Counted from the stretch's first letter, positions 41,061 to 53,612 are shown. The stretch is DNA of 64,000 bases from Cacajao melanocephalus (GCA_963573385.1 CAUYLG010033143.1:38811-102810), one strand, 5' to 3'. Numbers and translations are program-made. The notes: generated from the sequence alone by a model not told the origin.

Positions 41061-44000
41061 AAACCTGAGACATGTCAAGAGACCCCTGGTCAAGGGTGAC
41101 CTGCACACCTGATGTGTGTGGATAGGTCTTCCAATGCAGATATCACGGCTGTTTATTCCTGGTCAGGCCAGGCCATCTCAGGCATGGTTCATAGTTTACA
41201 TTAAAAAATGTACTGAGGTCTCCTTAGAAGCTGCTAGCATGATACTTTACTAACACATTGTGCAGATGTTATCATTTGTGACTCTGATTTTCTTTGGGGA
41301 AAATTCCTCAAATTTCTCAAAGTCAGTTCTAGACCCAACAGTGGTAATGTGTGGGTGTTGGTGAGAAAGGACAATTCTTGGGCTTATCCCTGTGTCTACT
41401 GAGTTAGAAACTCTTGGGTGAGGCCCAGAAGTCTCCAGATAATTCTGACATAAGCATCAGTTTGGAAAACACTGATTTAGATAATGTAATGAATAAATGC
41501 AGGTAAACACGTTTTTCACATGTGAAGTTGGATTGAATATTTAAGCAACTGTAAGAAACAGTTCTACCTGCTATGACAATACATTTTTAGATAAGCTGGA
41601 GCTGGTATATCAGAAATCTGTAACCAGCAGACAAAATCCATTCTCCTAAGAAAAAAGCACTAGGCATTTGCATTCAAACTTATTGGTGGTTAGAGCAATG
41701 ATGACCAGAGTATAGCTTTAGTAGGTAGTATTTTAAAAAATGAATCATCCTCCATTAATCATGGGAGAGGGATGAAGCGTCTGACTTGGTATATCAAAAA
41801 GAAAGATATGAAACTGACTGGAGAATACTTTTCTTCTGCAAGAGTTAAAAAATATTAGTTTTATACTGAAAGCACCTTCACACACAAGCATACCTCTTCT
41901 AAGCAATGACTTATAAGCTTGGCTCAGAAGCACTGAAAAAGCAATTGCAAGGATTCTGAAATTCCTCATCACATTTCATTCCAAGTTTTGTGTGTTTTCT
42001 GGAATTAGTTACTGAATTGATTGCTCCAACAAACCAAAAGACGTGACATCACCAAATTCAGCTTTTGATAAACAGGGTAAGTTGGAAGTTATATAAAGAA
42101 GAAACGTAATTTATGTATACATACATATGTTTATGTAAACTAATTCAAGTAGAAAAATCCTTAAGTGGCATCTGTGTAAGCCAAAATTGTAATTTTAAAT
42201 CTTCCCTTCCCTCCTTCTTATTGCAAAAACAAAGAGCAAGACCAAAATAAGTATTAACTATGGCTAATCACTATGTTTAAATCTCTGTAACGCAGCAAGA
42301 ATGTTTGCTACATTAAGATTTAGTAAGAATTTCTTAAATTAATGAGACTACTGGGTACACGTTATTAAAGAAATAAATGGCCTGAGTGTAACAGTAAGCC
42401 ATCTGAAAGATTTTGGTGGAGTTTTATTACTCTGCCCTGTGTTTTGAAAGTAGGCATAAAGTTCACTGTGAAATCAATTCTGGAAACTGACATCATGTAT
42501 CTCATGTACATTGCTAATCTCTGCTGTCCACAGCTCAGCTCCTCACTTTTCAGCATCTCAGCAGGGCCTACATCTCCGGATGACGGGACAATGAACGTGT
42601 AGCCTTTTATTTATCGGAGAAAACTTTGCTGAATCCACCTCTATTATTCTTGCATAATAATAGACAGTTGGAAGAAATTTTTTGAAAAAATTTCAAAGAT
42701 CCACTGGCTTGTGTTCATGCAGAGTTTTGGTATCAGATAGATGATGTGTGTGTGTATGTGTGTGTATGGGCATCCATTGCAGAAAATAACAAAATAAATG
42801 AGATTCATTAATTAATACAAGACTTTACAAAATTCAACATGAAAATGTCTCATCTATTTCAAAATAGTTGATGGAAATGGGTCAGAATAATCAGATCATT
42901 ATTCCCTAATGGGATAATTATTCTATTTTAAAAAGGTGAAAATAAATAAATCTTGGAAAAATCCCTATCATCATTACCAATTTCTCATTTCTAATTTTTC
43001 CCAATGATCTGAATATTTTTAAGAACAATTAGGTAAAATTCTAGGACACTATTTGGTTACATTTATCGTAAGTTGGATATTCTTATTTTTATACATCACA
43101 ATTGAAAACAGTCTGGATTTTATAATGTTATCGCTTCTTACCTTTATCTAAACATTCAGGCTTTTCTTTGAAGCTCAAGTGCTTAAAATGATTTCAAATT
43201 TACCACTCGAGTTATACAGTCTCAAATCCCTAGTATGCAAATCTACAACTGTAAACTGTAAGTCTGCAGCAAAAGAACTAGGAAAATATAAACGGCTTAC
43301 ATCCACTTACCCTTCACGCCAGCTATCTTTTGGAGGTGAATACAAAACACGTACCTACAAAAGTGCACTATTACTAAAAAGGTAGGACCAGCAGTTTTCT
43401 CTAGAAGAAGGGGCAGAAGCTGTCTTTCCATTGTGCCTGGAAATATCCCCTCGTAGTGACCTCTCAGTGTATCTGAGGCCACTTGAGGGCCTCAATGACT
43501 CCTCCTGGCCATGACTTTCAGCAAGGGTGGGAGCAGAATCTCTAGGAACAGGGGGCCGTCTCCAGGTGCCAGTTGGTGCCAGCTAGGACGCACTCAGGAG
43601 GAAGTGTGAGACCCAGTGCCCATCTTCCCTTGGCCAAGGCAGGGGAGATGTCCCACTTGTGCATGAGGCCTTAGCCTGGGGAGTTCAGCCTGCTCAGAAA
43701 ATTGCTGCGAGGGTGTCTCTAGTAGACACGATCAGGTTTGGGGATATTGACAAAAATTATTTCCTCAAACCCATCCCAGCCCCATCTTAAGTCCCAGCTC
43801 AGCAGAAGCAGTGAAAAGAGCAATATCGGCAATCCGGCATCACTGAACAGCCGGCTCATTTCAAACCCATTCTAAACTCACGACCCGAGACAGTCTTGCA
43901 TGGCTGAGATCTAAGCAGAAATAGGCTAAATTCTCATTTCAGAAAGGAAACCCCCATAGTTCTTGAGTTGGCAATCATTACGCATGGAAACATGAAAACT

Positions 44001-44949
44001 CTGCCTTGTCCCAGAATTCTCACTTCGAGAAATTCAGCCATGAACTATAGTTTCTAAAGATTTCACGAAAAATGTATTTTTTTTTAAAAAAAAATCAAAC
44101 CACTGACTAAATATGTTTGCTTAAGATTAAAAGTAAAACTAATGAAGACTAGTCTGACAAGATACTTAATGTAAAAGTATTTAATGCTTTGTATGCACTA
44201 ATCGGCATAATGAAAATACCCTGCCCTGTGTCCAGGGTATATTTGTAAAATACACAAATAGAGTAATAAAACATTCGAAGATGGAAACACTCAAAACACA
44301 GCTAAGTACCTAGTATTCCCCCCACCCCGGGAATATATATTTTTCAGTAGTTAAATGAAGTTGGTGCTGTGGATTAGTAGCTATTTTTCTTCTGACTCTT
44401 ATAAATGAATGGTGCGACATTTCTGGTGGAAACCTAGTTCTGTGTTTACTAATTTAGATCTGGGCAACTATTTCTTGAGCATCACCCAGGATCAGAACAT
44501 GGCTTATGACAACTCTGTTATTCTCTCTTTTAAGGAATCAGCTTTGGGGAAGTCTTAATTTTCACGATTAAGAACTACCAAAATCAAACAGAATGGAGAA
44601 CTCGCCCACTCCAGAATGTCATCATCAGCACTGTGATGCTCCTTCTTTCACATTCAATGGAAAGAATGAATTCCTAACTAATGTATTCTAGGACAGGTAG
44701 AGTTCTAGAATTCTATGACAGGATGATAGGCCTAAAGTCCCTTCAAGATTTAGAGGGGACCCACAGCTTGCCACTTCATTCTCGTAATCTGCCACACATA
44801 CACCAGCTTTCCAGGTGAGGCAATGCAGAAACAGCAGATGGCAAATACCTGGCCACATAGTGACTGTGATCATTTTACCTCCCATATGTTCTCCTCAATG
44901 GAAAATGCACAGCCTTCCAGGGGAGAAAGTAATTCACTCTGCTCAGGGA
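41061..44949. other. Intergenic downstream of SLC24A3
   Basis: AT-rich, largely repeat-poor. A short MER5-like tail lies at about 41,400-41,478 ('GGTGAGGCCCAGAAGTCTCC', 'TTTGGAAAACACTGATTTAG') and a GT-rich run at 42,745-42,768. No exon or RNA gene could be supported. Confidence 0.45.
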
Positions 44950-46709
44950 AGGATAGAGAACAGAGAAGTTTATTTTACACTATCCGTCCAAGAAAACAAT
45001 CGCCATAAACCAGTGCAAAATGTGCAACAGAACCAATACGTGTGTCTTAGCTCTGAGAGCCCAAATTGGTGATTTCTCCTTTTGTTCCTCAGTTGGGCAC
45101 ATGCCCCATCTGCTAATGCTGGTTTGTACCACAGACAGAAACATTCAACCAATTTGTAGCAGGTTATTTTTACAAATTCATACCAGAATGTGTACAAGGG
45201 ACAGGGAAAACCATACCGAATGAATGGTAAGTGATCAGTGCTTAAAGTAAATACAAGGGACAGCACGGGCAAGAATCCACAGTTTCAATAAATACAAGTG
45301 AACAAGCATGGGTGTGTCTTGACCGGGTGAAATTAGTCTGCATAATAATCCAGCATCATACAAAAATCTAGCAGGGCTGTTGAGCAGTGGTTTGCAAGAA
45401 CGTTCATAATAACTTATGCCCTTGAGCGAGTCTGCATGTAACACATTCTGTGGTTTCAAAGGTGTCAGTTCTGTTTTCTCCTTCCCTGGCCATCCCTCCA
45501 GGAAGGGAGGGGTGCAGCTGGGCTGGCTTGGCAGAGGCGTCCCCGTGAGGAAGGACGTTTGCCCAAGGGCCAGCCGTCAGGGTCCAGTGTACTCAATACC
45601 AAGCGGCAAACTGGGACTTAATTGACGACGTCTGTGCAAAGCGCGCTTCTCTCCATTTTCCAAGAAACCAGTGTCTGTAACTCCTGCAGGAAAAGCAGTG
45701 GTGGCCTCTGGGTCACTCCCTGTCACCTCAAATGCCAAGCAACAAGAGCACATCTCGGGGACTCGCAAGTCGGGGAAGCTTTTGTCGTTGATTGCCTGGC
45801 ACCTCACGGATGGGTAGTTTAACTGGGGCCCCCTTGTCCAAGGCCTCAGGCAGGCTAGAACTATTGCTTGAAAACTAGAAAGAACCTAGTGAGAAAGAGA
45901 TGGTGATGATGGACACGAGGGAAGCTGTCTTCTTCCTCCAAAACCTTGTGTCCCCCCACCCCCAGCGGACGCCCACAAGACTTGAGTGAGACGTCCTTCG
46001 CTATAAAATGTCATGCATTTGTTCTTGGTGGCCCTGCCCAGTGGCTCCTCTAAAAAGCGCTATATCCGTACATACTCCAACACGCCCGGGATGCAAGTCC
46101 AGACAACATGGCAGGTGCAGCTTTTGGGTCGTTGGTTAATCCCAAGCCCAGTGGAAAAAGATGCAAGCGAAGCTCTTGATCTCTGGAAAAAAAGGAATAA
46201 AAGGGGAAGACCCCCAAAAGAAAACAATCCCCCCAAACCCAGTCACCTAGGCATCACCTCTGAACCAAACAAAATCCCAAACACTCCTTGTAATCAACGG
46301 ACCCCTCCTATTTCTTCAACAGTCTTAGGTCATAAATTAGGTGAGTCTTCCATCAAATAACTTAAAAAAGGAGGAGGGGCTGGAATCAGTGTTGCCCGGC
46401 TCGGGCCAGTTAGCAGCCAGTTTTTCTAGAATCTCCGTCACTGTTCAAAAATGGAGCTGGAAGGGTCACGTGGATGTCGGATGTCTTCACATGGAGGAGG
46501 CAGGAAAGGGTGGGTGGGTGTGACCCAAGGACATAGGGGAGTGAGGATGGGGCAGGGGAGAGCCTGGGCCACCAAAACAGGAGTGGAGGCCTGAGGACAG
46601 CAAGGGAGAGACGAACGCCATGGCCCTGGGGGCCCGCGTGACTCGGGTTGCTGCCTTGTCTCGTATTGCACAGAAAAGGAGAAGCTGAGCCTCTGCAGGC
46701 GCCCGGCGG
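44950..46709 (-). other. SLC24A3: SLC24A3 3' UTR (inferred extent)
   Basis: Runs from the base after the TAG codon to shortly after the AATAAA at 44,974-44,969. No Alu, L1, LTR or MIR is recognisable in it. This contrasts with both flanks and is what a transcribed last exon would show. No ATTAAA or AATAAA variant is seen earlier. The exact end needs transcript data. Confidence 0.65.
44969..44974 (-). terminator. SLC24A3: Polyadenylation signal AATAAA (SLC24A3)
   Basis: First canonical hexamer on the minus strand after the stop codon, about 1.74 kb downstream of it. The likely cleavage zone is 10-30 bases further, about 44,940-44,960. Confidence 0.6.
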
Positions 46710-46859
46710 CTAGTGGTCCCCGCACATGGGCAGGTTCACGAAGGTGAACACGTTGAACTCAGTCATGATGGAGAAGCACAGGAACACGCCATACAGGAGG
46801 AGGCACCCACAGCCTAGCTTCTTATCCAGCTGCCACTTGTTCAGGTGGACACCGAACAC
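46710..46859 (-). CDS. SLC24A3: SLC24A3 (NCKX3) last coding exon
   Basis: Encodes the C-terminal 49 residues and TAG of the K+-dependent Na+/Ca2+ exchanger NCKX3. This plasma-membrane protein exports one Ca2+ with one K+ in exchange for four Na+. The exon starts in phase 0 after a good acceptor (TGTTCTGTACCCTGCAG/GTGTTC). The peptide opens with VFGVHLNKWQLDKKLG, a basic loop conserved in NCKX proteins. A hydrophobic last membrane segment follows (CLLLYGVFLCFSIM), then TEFNVFTFVNLPM and the terminal CGDH. The paralogue SLC24A4 ends differently (CREDD as I recall), which favours SLC24A3. It joins in frame to the exon at 50,302-50,237. No defect is visible. Confidence 0.92.
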   Translation of the reverse strand: MFGVHLNKWQLDKKLGCGCLLLYGVFLCFSIMTEFNVFTFVNLPMCGDH

Positions 46860-47602
46860 CTGCAGGGTACAGAACAGGTTCAGAGGGTGCCAGGAGGAGG
46901 CAGCAGCCTCTGGGGGGTGAGTGGGGGAAGCCAGGGGACCCGGGGAGGGGCTGCTGACTGTGGGCCTCGGGTGGGGTGCTGATATTCTCTGAGCCTGCAA
47001 AATCCAACTCTTGTCTCAGATTCCGGAATGTGAGAACAGAGAACATCAATATCAGGAAGAAAAGAAGCCAGAAGCTGCTGGTTGTGGAAAAGTAACTAAA
47101 ACAAATGGCAGGACTTAGAAGCACATCCCAGCAGCCAACCCTCTTCCACGGAGCTGCAAGCCCACGTCCCCGAGGGCCCTTCATCTGTTCTGGGCCTTTT
47201 TGCTCTAAGCAGACTCCTGCTCGCCTGGGGACACTACAGTCGCATCTCTTCCCATGGCTGTGCCTGGAGGTGAGGAAGTCGCTCCCTCCCTACAGCTCCT
47301 CATGGTGCCTTCCAGACCATTTTCCTTCTTTCTTCCCTGAAAACACTGAGCCTGGAGTCTCAGGTCTTCACCATGGTCCCTCTTGGTTCCTCCTGTTGCA
47401 GTCAACGGTGTAACCACGGCCACTGCCCATCCTTGAAGCTTTCTGCCTGCTCCTGCCCCTCTCCACTGCACACCTGCTGACCTTCTCAGTGATTTCAATG
47501 TCCCCGGAGAGGGAGAGGGTCTTTCCAACACTCTGCCCCCTCAAGTTCTCATCCTCCATCGGGCCTCACCACTCACACCCACTGGCCCACATGCTACCCA
47601 AA

Positions 47603-47735
47603 TTTAAGTGAAATAAAATTAAAACACAGCTCTACATTTCAAGTGCTATAGCCAGCCACAGCCGGTGGCACTGTCCAGCCCAGGTACATGCCATTTCATG
47701 GCAGAAAGTTCTGCCAGGTGGCACGGGGGTCTAGC
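47603..47735 (-). mobile_element. SLC24A3: hAT-type MITE copy 2
   Basis: ACATTTCAAGTGCTATAGCC, GGTGGCACTGTCC and GGCAGAAAGTTCTGCC match the MITE at 37,993 and, inverted, 51,243. It lies in the last intron, near or within old L2 sequence. Confidence 0.6.
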
Positions 47736-47754
47736 TGTTGTTACCGGAAGTGAT

Positions 47755-49145
47755 AGAAGCATCTGTGTTATCTTAGCGTCACACATCCCACTTTCTGACT
47801 CCAATCTCTTCCTTTCTAGCTTTCTCCACCCGATTCCTCAGCTCCCACAATGCTGCAGACCCCCGCAGCCCACACCTCACTGATACCATCACCACTTCTC
47901 TAAGGCTTCACCCATGTTGCTCCTTTCCTTCTCCCCTTCCTTTGCTTCAGTTCCACCTGCACTCGCTGGAGTCACTCTGGGGCATCTACGCTGATTCCTT
48001 GGCCTCTCTTGCTCGGTTGTCCTTGGTTGGCTCAGCCACAACCCTTCAGTTCAAGCCAAGTCCCAATCTGGTTCACGCTGTATCCACGCGGCTGACCATG
48101 GGGGCTGGAGGAAATCAGCCAGCCATGCTGATGGGTCTTACTTTATATTTGAGACCACTGATGTTAGGTGGGGCATTAATGCTTTTCAGCAGGCATCTCC
48201 TCCTTCCCTAGTCCCTTGTCTCTCCCTTGTCCAGGTGGCTACTTCACACCTCTCCCCCTTTTCCAACCTCCAACACTTGCTTCTGCACCCTCACTCATTC
48301 CCACAGCACAGAGCTCCCAACCCCACCTTCCTGCCTTCTCTCCTGGCACTGAGGTCAACTCCACCCTGCGCGCCCCAGGTCCCATCTTCCATCCTGCTTA
48401 AGGACCTTGTTCCAGCAACTCCCCTCTCTTCTAGCTGTATGCCACAACTGCATCCCTGGATTATTCTAACTGGCATACGAAGATTCTGTTATGTCACTCA
48501 TCTTAAAGTAATATTTTTATCTGAATTTCCATTTCTCTCCTTTCTCTACAGCCAGAGAACATGGAAGAGTTGTGAATGACCACTCGCAGTCTCCAGTCTG
48601 TCTCCTTCCATTCTCTATTAGCTTATTCCACCCCACTGCACAACGCTACCCTCTCATGAGCACCAATGGCTTTGCATTGCTAACTGCAATGGCCAATGCT
48701 CAGGGCTCCTCTCCCTGACTCAGCCGATAGCTCCCTCCACCCGGAAAGCCCTTCGGCAGGTGGCTTCCAGGGCGCCGCATTCTCCTGGTTTTCTTCCTGC
48801 ATCTCCAAACGGTTCCTTCTCAGCTTATTCTGGTGTATTGTCCTCATTGTCCTGACCTGTAAGTGTCAGGCTGCCCCGAAACTCAGACAGTGGGCCTCTT
48901 CTCTTCTTTTGTGTGCACTCATTCCCTTGATGAGTTCTCCCAGCTGCAGGGCTTTAAATACCATCTATACTACGGTGTCCCCAGACTGAACATCTCTTGT
49001 GAACTCAGACTCATATTTCCAATGGCGTTCTTGACCTCTTCCCTTGGATGTCAAGCAGGCATTGCAAACTTAACATGTTTGAAACTGCTTTTCCTCCCTA
49101 AACCTACCTCTCTTCAGGATTTTGGCAACCTCATTCTGACAGCCC
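47755..49145 (+). repeat. L2 LINE fossil, plus strand (antisense to gene)
   Basis: The clear part is 48,540-49,145. 'CTGGTTTTCTTCCTGCATCTC', GGCCTCTTCTCTTCTTTTGT, GGGCTTTAAATACCATCTAT and CAAACTTAACATGTTTGAAA follow the L2 ORF2 order. 47,755-48,540 is C/T-rich and probably an older or more 5' portion of the same element. No intact reading frame. Confidence 0.6.
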
Positions 49146-49224
49146 CGTTAGTGGTTAGCCGGGTCTCCTGTAGATGGTGTAACTATAGCACAGCCTAAGA
49201 ACACACACGGTAGCTATCCGCATG

Positions 49225-49430
49225 CACCCTTGGTGTCAGCTGGCTTGTGCCTTCATTCACGCGGTGTCACTGAAAACGAGTCAATTAGCTTCTCTAGGCT
49301 TCAGTCGCTCATCTGTATAATAGGGCTGGTATTAAAGACACCTCGTGGGGGGGTGTGATGAGCTCCAAATGGGAAAATATATACACAAAACATTAAGCAC
49401 TGTGTGTGGCTGTTACCAGCATCACCACTC
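49225..49430 (+). repeat. MIR SINE, plus strand
   Basis: GAGTCAATTAGCTTCTCTAG, 'GCTTCAGTCGCTCATCTGTATAATAGGG' and 'ATTAAGCACTGTGTGTGGC' occur in MIR order. Confidence 0.7.
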
Positions 49431-50236
49431 CAAGTCACGGCAGAACTGCAGGACCTCCTAAACCACGAGAGCACGAATGATGTCTATTTTCACTTTCGCA
49501 TAAGGCAGTAATCGTTTTGGTGAAATGCTGACATTCGATTCGCACCCTGATACTGTAAATTACTTCTCTTGCTTCCCACCTGTCCTTCTGAATTCCCATT
49601 CTTGGGCATATTTATGCTAACAACATGCCAGGTGTAATCCATGACTATTTCCTTGAAAAATTAAGGAAAAAACATATTGTGTCTCAGTGCTTATTAATGT
49701 GGAAATCCAACAGTGTAGTTGTATGTTAGTGGATGTTTCCTGTGGGTGAGTCCATGCGTTGGTGTCAGCTTGTTCCCACCAAACATGTCAGTTGCGTTGG
49801 GAATATTGGAGTACACAAATGGGCGTAACGGCTGAGACAGTGGAATGGCCTCAAAATGCACTGTCAATAAAATAGGTTTCTAGTTTCCAAGTATTAGTCA
49901 AATCCATGGATTCATGTGGTAACCTGGAACTGTCAATGAATTGGAATCTACCTTTCCATGACTAATATTGTAGATGAAGTAGGATCTTCTCTTTGCATTT
50001 GGGAAAACAGTTTGTGTGCTACAAAAGACAGGGCTATGCCTTTGGGAGGAAGACTAGCTTCTTTCAGAAAGGGAGGTGTTCTAGTGGGTCACTAGGACTC
50101 ACTTCCAGAAGAAACAGCCAGGAGATGGGACATAGAGGTGGCTTGTCTTAGTCACCAGGAGGCCAGGGGTATCCAGAGAACCCAAATGGAGGAAAGAACA
50201 GGCAAACGCAGGCACAGGAGAGAGCTGCCAACCTAC

Positions 50237-50302
50237 CGTGACAAAGACGGAGGCCAGGAGCAAGCCCACGGAGTAGATCAGCCCCCTGCTGTTCAGCCGG
50301 AT
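50237..50302 (-). CDS. SLC24A3: SLC24A3 (NCKX3) penultimate exon
   Basis: 66-base, phase 0-0 exon of 22 codons. The peptide begins IRLNSRGLIYSVGLL and ends ASVFVT, forming most of the next-to-last membrane helix in the C-terminal half of the exchanger. The acceptor is CCCTCTTTGACAG/ATCCGG, with branch-like CTAACTC/CTAACCC 15-25 bases upstream. The donor is CACG/GTAGGT. Splicing to 46,859 gives ...ASVFVT-VFGVHLNKW without a frame break, as in other NCKX proteins. The exon that should precede it, encoding the GSNVFD-type alpha-2 repeat motif, is not visible in the rest of the window. Confidence 0.9.
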
Positions 50303-50935
50303 CTGTCAAAGAGGGTTAGAGTTAGGCTTCTAAAAAACGACGCTTCCTAAGCAGAGTTAGGCTTTGGAAAAGGCATCTGCGTACCCACCTCTGAGTAGCA
50401 GTGATTCCACATCTCCCCTCTAGAATGAAAAAGCAACAGACGGCTTCAGCAGCCAGCCCCGAAACTGATACTTTCTGGAAACCCAGAGCTTGTCTTTGTC
50501 TTGTCCACTCTCAGTCCCATCCTGGCCTTACCCTCAACAGCAGGGCTCCAGCTGGAGTACCCATGGCCACCTGAACTCTCCATCGGGGCTGCGAGATTCT
50601 TGCGGCCCACGACACATCCCCATCCACATGCTCCTTTACCTCCAGGGAGCTTTTGCTTTCTCAAACCCATACTGCTTGTAGGATGAATTTTATGACATGG
50701 GCAATGGAAAAATATGAAAAAACGTTTCATCCCTTTTGCACTCAAATGTCTCTGTCCTTCCCCAGACTTGATGGGAAGAAGTGGATGAGGGTTGCTGTTG
50801 TGGGCAAACGAAACAGAGGAAAAAGTTAAAATTCCATTTCTGATATTAGCAAAGGGATTTCCGGAGGTTTGTTTTTCACAGAATGGGGATAACAGCCTAT
50901 GAAGAGAAAGAGGGGAACGTATTTGGAGTTCCTCC

Positions 50936-51228
50936 TTTTTTTTTTTTTTTTTTTTGAGGCAGGGTTTCACTCTGTTGCCCAGGCTGTAGTGCAGTGGTAT
51001 GATCTCGGCTCACTATAGCCTCAAGCTCCCAGTCCCAAGTGATCCTCCTGCCTCAGCCTCCTGAAGACTGCAGGCACACACCAACATGCCTGGCTAATTT
51101 TTGATTTTTTGTAGAGACTAGGTCTTACTATGTTGCCTAGGTCGGTCTTGAACTCCTGGAGGCAAGTGATCCTCCCACCTCGGCCTCCCAGAGTGCTGTG
51201 ATTACAAGCGTGAGCCACTGCACCCAGC
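50936..51228 (-). mobile_element. AluJ, minus strand (sense to gene)
   Basis: J-type inverted Alu (CCTCAAGCTCCCAGTCCCAA, TAGAGACTAGGTCTTACTAT). Imperfect target-site duplication TTTGGAGTTCCT / TTGGAGTTTCT. Confidence 0.95.
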
Positions 51229-51242
51229 CTTGGAGTTTCTAT

Positions 51243-51425
51243 AGAATAGCACTGACCAGCAGAACTTTCTGCAGTGACAGAACGGTTCTATATCTGTACC
51301 CTCCAACATGGTAACCATTGGGTACACGTGGCTGTTGGGCATTTGAAATGTGGTTCATGCAATTGAAAAAAAAAAGTTCTAATCTCATCTTTAACCAAAT
51401 TTACATTTAAAGAGCCACATGTGAT
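51243..51425 (+). mobile_element. hAT-type MITE copy 3
   Basis: GCAGAACTTTCTGCAGTGAC, CGGTTCTATATCTGTACCCT, ACATGGTAACCATTGGGTAC and 'GGGCATTTGAAATGTGG' are the reverse complement of the copies at 37,993 and 47,603. Confidence 0.65.
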
Positions 51426-51587
51426 TGTGACTATAATATCAAGCAGAGCGGGTAGAGGGTACTAGGGTGCTGACTTGGCAGACAAAGGCCAAAGGGTTTC
51501 TTTCGTGGTGTAGAGAGAAGACATGGCTTCTGTCTTTGACCAGAGTCATAAGGCCGGCTGCCCAGAAAGAGAAGAGATGCCTTAGAG

Positions 51588-51770
51588 CAGTGGTCCCCAG
51601 AGGGTGGTTCTGGGGCCAGCAGAGGCAGCAGCACTCGGGAACCTGTTACAAATTCAGGATTTCAGGCCCCACCCAGAACTCCTGAATCAGAAGCCCTGGG
51701 GCAGGGCCCATGAATGTGTGCTCTAACTCCAGGCGATTCTGAAGCACAGGAACGTTTAAGAACCACTGAT
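51588..51770. mobile_element. MER5A-type hAT MITE with terminal repeats
   Basis: Bounded by inverted ends GCAGTGGTCCCCAG and TTAAGAACCACTG, with an imperfect 8-base flank (CCTTAGAG / ATTTAGAG) as expected for a hAT target duplication. The interior has GGCCCCACCCAGAACTCCTG and 'GGCGATTCTGAAGCAC'. Confidence 0.85.
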
Positions 51771-53331
51771 TTAGAGAAAGTATAAAGCCCAGATCCACTT
51801 TTTGTAGTCTCCTAGTGTTCTGGGGAAAGGACCTTGACATTCGTTTTTCACAGGTTCGCTTGGAAATGCTTGTGTGCATTCAGGTTTGAGGACTACGGAC
51901 CCCAACCAATGTACACTGTTCTGTAGGGAGTGAAAAGCTTCTCTGTGTTCATGGGAAGGGAAAATGAGGCTGGTTGATTTGTGCATTTAGGCAACTAAGT
52001 GATGATTATCGAGTAGGAGTGGTTCTGGGCCCTTCTGACAGGGTTTAGGGTACCTCTTGCCATGACTGCACCAGTTCACCACTGGAGTGTGCATATGGGA
52101 AGGTGTCTCCCTAGGTGGGTGTGTCAGGTTTATTTTCTGGTGACAGGACACCATATGCCCTCAACAGCCAACCCTTTCTTGTGAAGATCCGGTGACATGT
52201 GACTTAGTGATGTCTTGTCACAGAGGGATTGAGCTGGACTCTTTCTCCAGTGACTTGCAATCCTGGTGAGTCAATCATCTGCTAGCCCCCCAGCTGGAAC
52301 AGAGTCGCCTGCCACCAAATGCCTTCCTGAGAATAAAGAAAGACTCAGGTCGTATCCCTGTGACACTAGAGCAATTGGGTTAACCTGGTTAATTCAGTGT
52401 GGAAAAATGGCAGATTGGCCCCATCACGGTCCAGCTGGTGGCTTCATGCACACACTCAACCTGACAGTGGATAGATTTTCCTACTCTCATCAGCTGGGTT
52501 AGTGTAAAGAGGCCAGCATGCAGGACTGCATCACAAATGTGTTATATTGAAGGAGATTTTCTTCCCCCAAATATTCTGTCCACACTCTGATCATCCCCCG
52601 TGTTCTGGCCAATGTTGAAGGGAGGTGGGCTCCTTGGAGCAAGATGGCAGCCTCTAAGAGAGAAGAAGAGGCTCTCGGAGCTATCCTTAGTTACCCTTGG
52701 GTAGATGTGAAACTGTGCATAAACACTCAGGAATCCTTTGAGCTCTTTCAACACTGTGTACACAGATACATTCTAAGAGGGCAATGCATTTCCAGCCCCG
52801 CTTGCCCTCTGAGCTCCAGGGTCAAATCCTTGTCAGAAACAAGAACTTAGTAAAGTGATTTCATGCCCTTAAGAAACCAAGAGCCAGCAACAGCAAAGCT
52901 CCTAGCAGGAAAATTCTCTTTGGCCAAACATTTTCAAAATGAATCCTGTTAAACCAAAGCTTTTGAACTTTACCTTCCTATATTCACATGAAATCTCCAA
53001 GAACAGTGTAGCTGAAATTCTAAATCTGGTTCCAGAGGCGAAAAGCAACTAAGTATTTTGCGAGGTTTCTGTGTTTTTAACTTCTCACCTTTTTCTCTAT
53101 AGCCCTCCTTTGGTCATGAACTGCTACATGCACCCAGGGGTGTATTTTTGTGTTTTCATTGTTAGAGAACTGAGCTCTCAAAGCCTGTATTTACTCCTTG
53201 CTGTCTGACCTTTGTACTTCCACAAGGATGAAACAGGCAGGAATGAGGGTTCCTGAAGCCGCCTTCTGGTCCAGCTCAAACATGTCCCAGCTGCTGCAGC
53301 TATGGACGGTTTGGGGTAGAAGTCATTGCCT
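51771..53331. other. Intronic, nothing recognised
   Basis: No repeat family, exon or RNA gene could be recognised. Confidence 0.45.
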
Positions 53332-53612
53332 TTTTTTTTTTTTTTTTTTTTTTTCAAATGAGACAGGGTCTCATTCTGTTGCCCAGGTTGGAGTGCGGAG
53401 GTAAGATCATAGCTCACTGCAGCTTTGAACTCCTGTGCTCAAGTGATCCTCCTGCCTCAGTCTCCCAAGTAGCTGTCCAGCTAATTTTTTTTTTAAAGAT
53501 GGGGTCTTGCTATGTTGCCCAGGCTGGTCTCAAACTCCTGGCCTCAAGCAATCCTCCAGCATCGGCCTCCCAATCTGCTGGGATTATAAGTATGAGCTAC
53601 TGCATCTGGCTC
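53332..53612 (-). mobile_element. AluJ, minus strand
   Basis: Long T-run, then a J-type inverted Alu (CTGCAGCTTTGAACTCCTGT) with deletion of the segment between the middle A-rich region and TGTCCAGCTAATT. Confidence 0.9.

Larger units (their letters stand above)
46860..50236 (-). other. SLC24A3: SLC24A3 last intron
   Basis: 3,377-base intron with donor CACG/GTAGGT and acceptor CCCTGCAG. It contains an old hAT MITE, a plus-strand L2 fossil and a MIR but no Alu, and no alternative exon is obvious. Confidence 0.85.

Noticed and set aside
46822..47184. 120-codon minus-strand frame overlapping the last SLC24A3 intron and exon border
   Set aside because: It is in a different frame from the real exon and crosses the splice acceptor, so it is a shadow.
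50446..50970. 174-codon minus-strand frame starting with oligo-lysine
   Set aside because: The start lies in the inverted Alu poly(T) run. The remainder has no homology that I recognise and no splice context.
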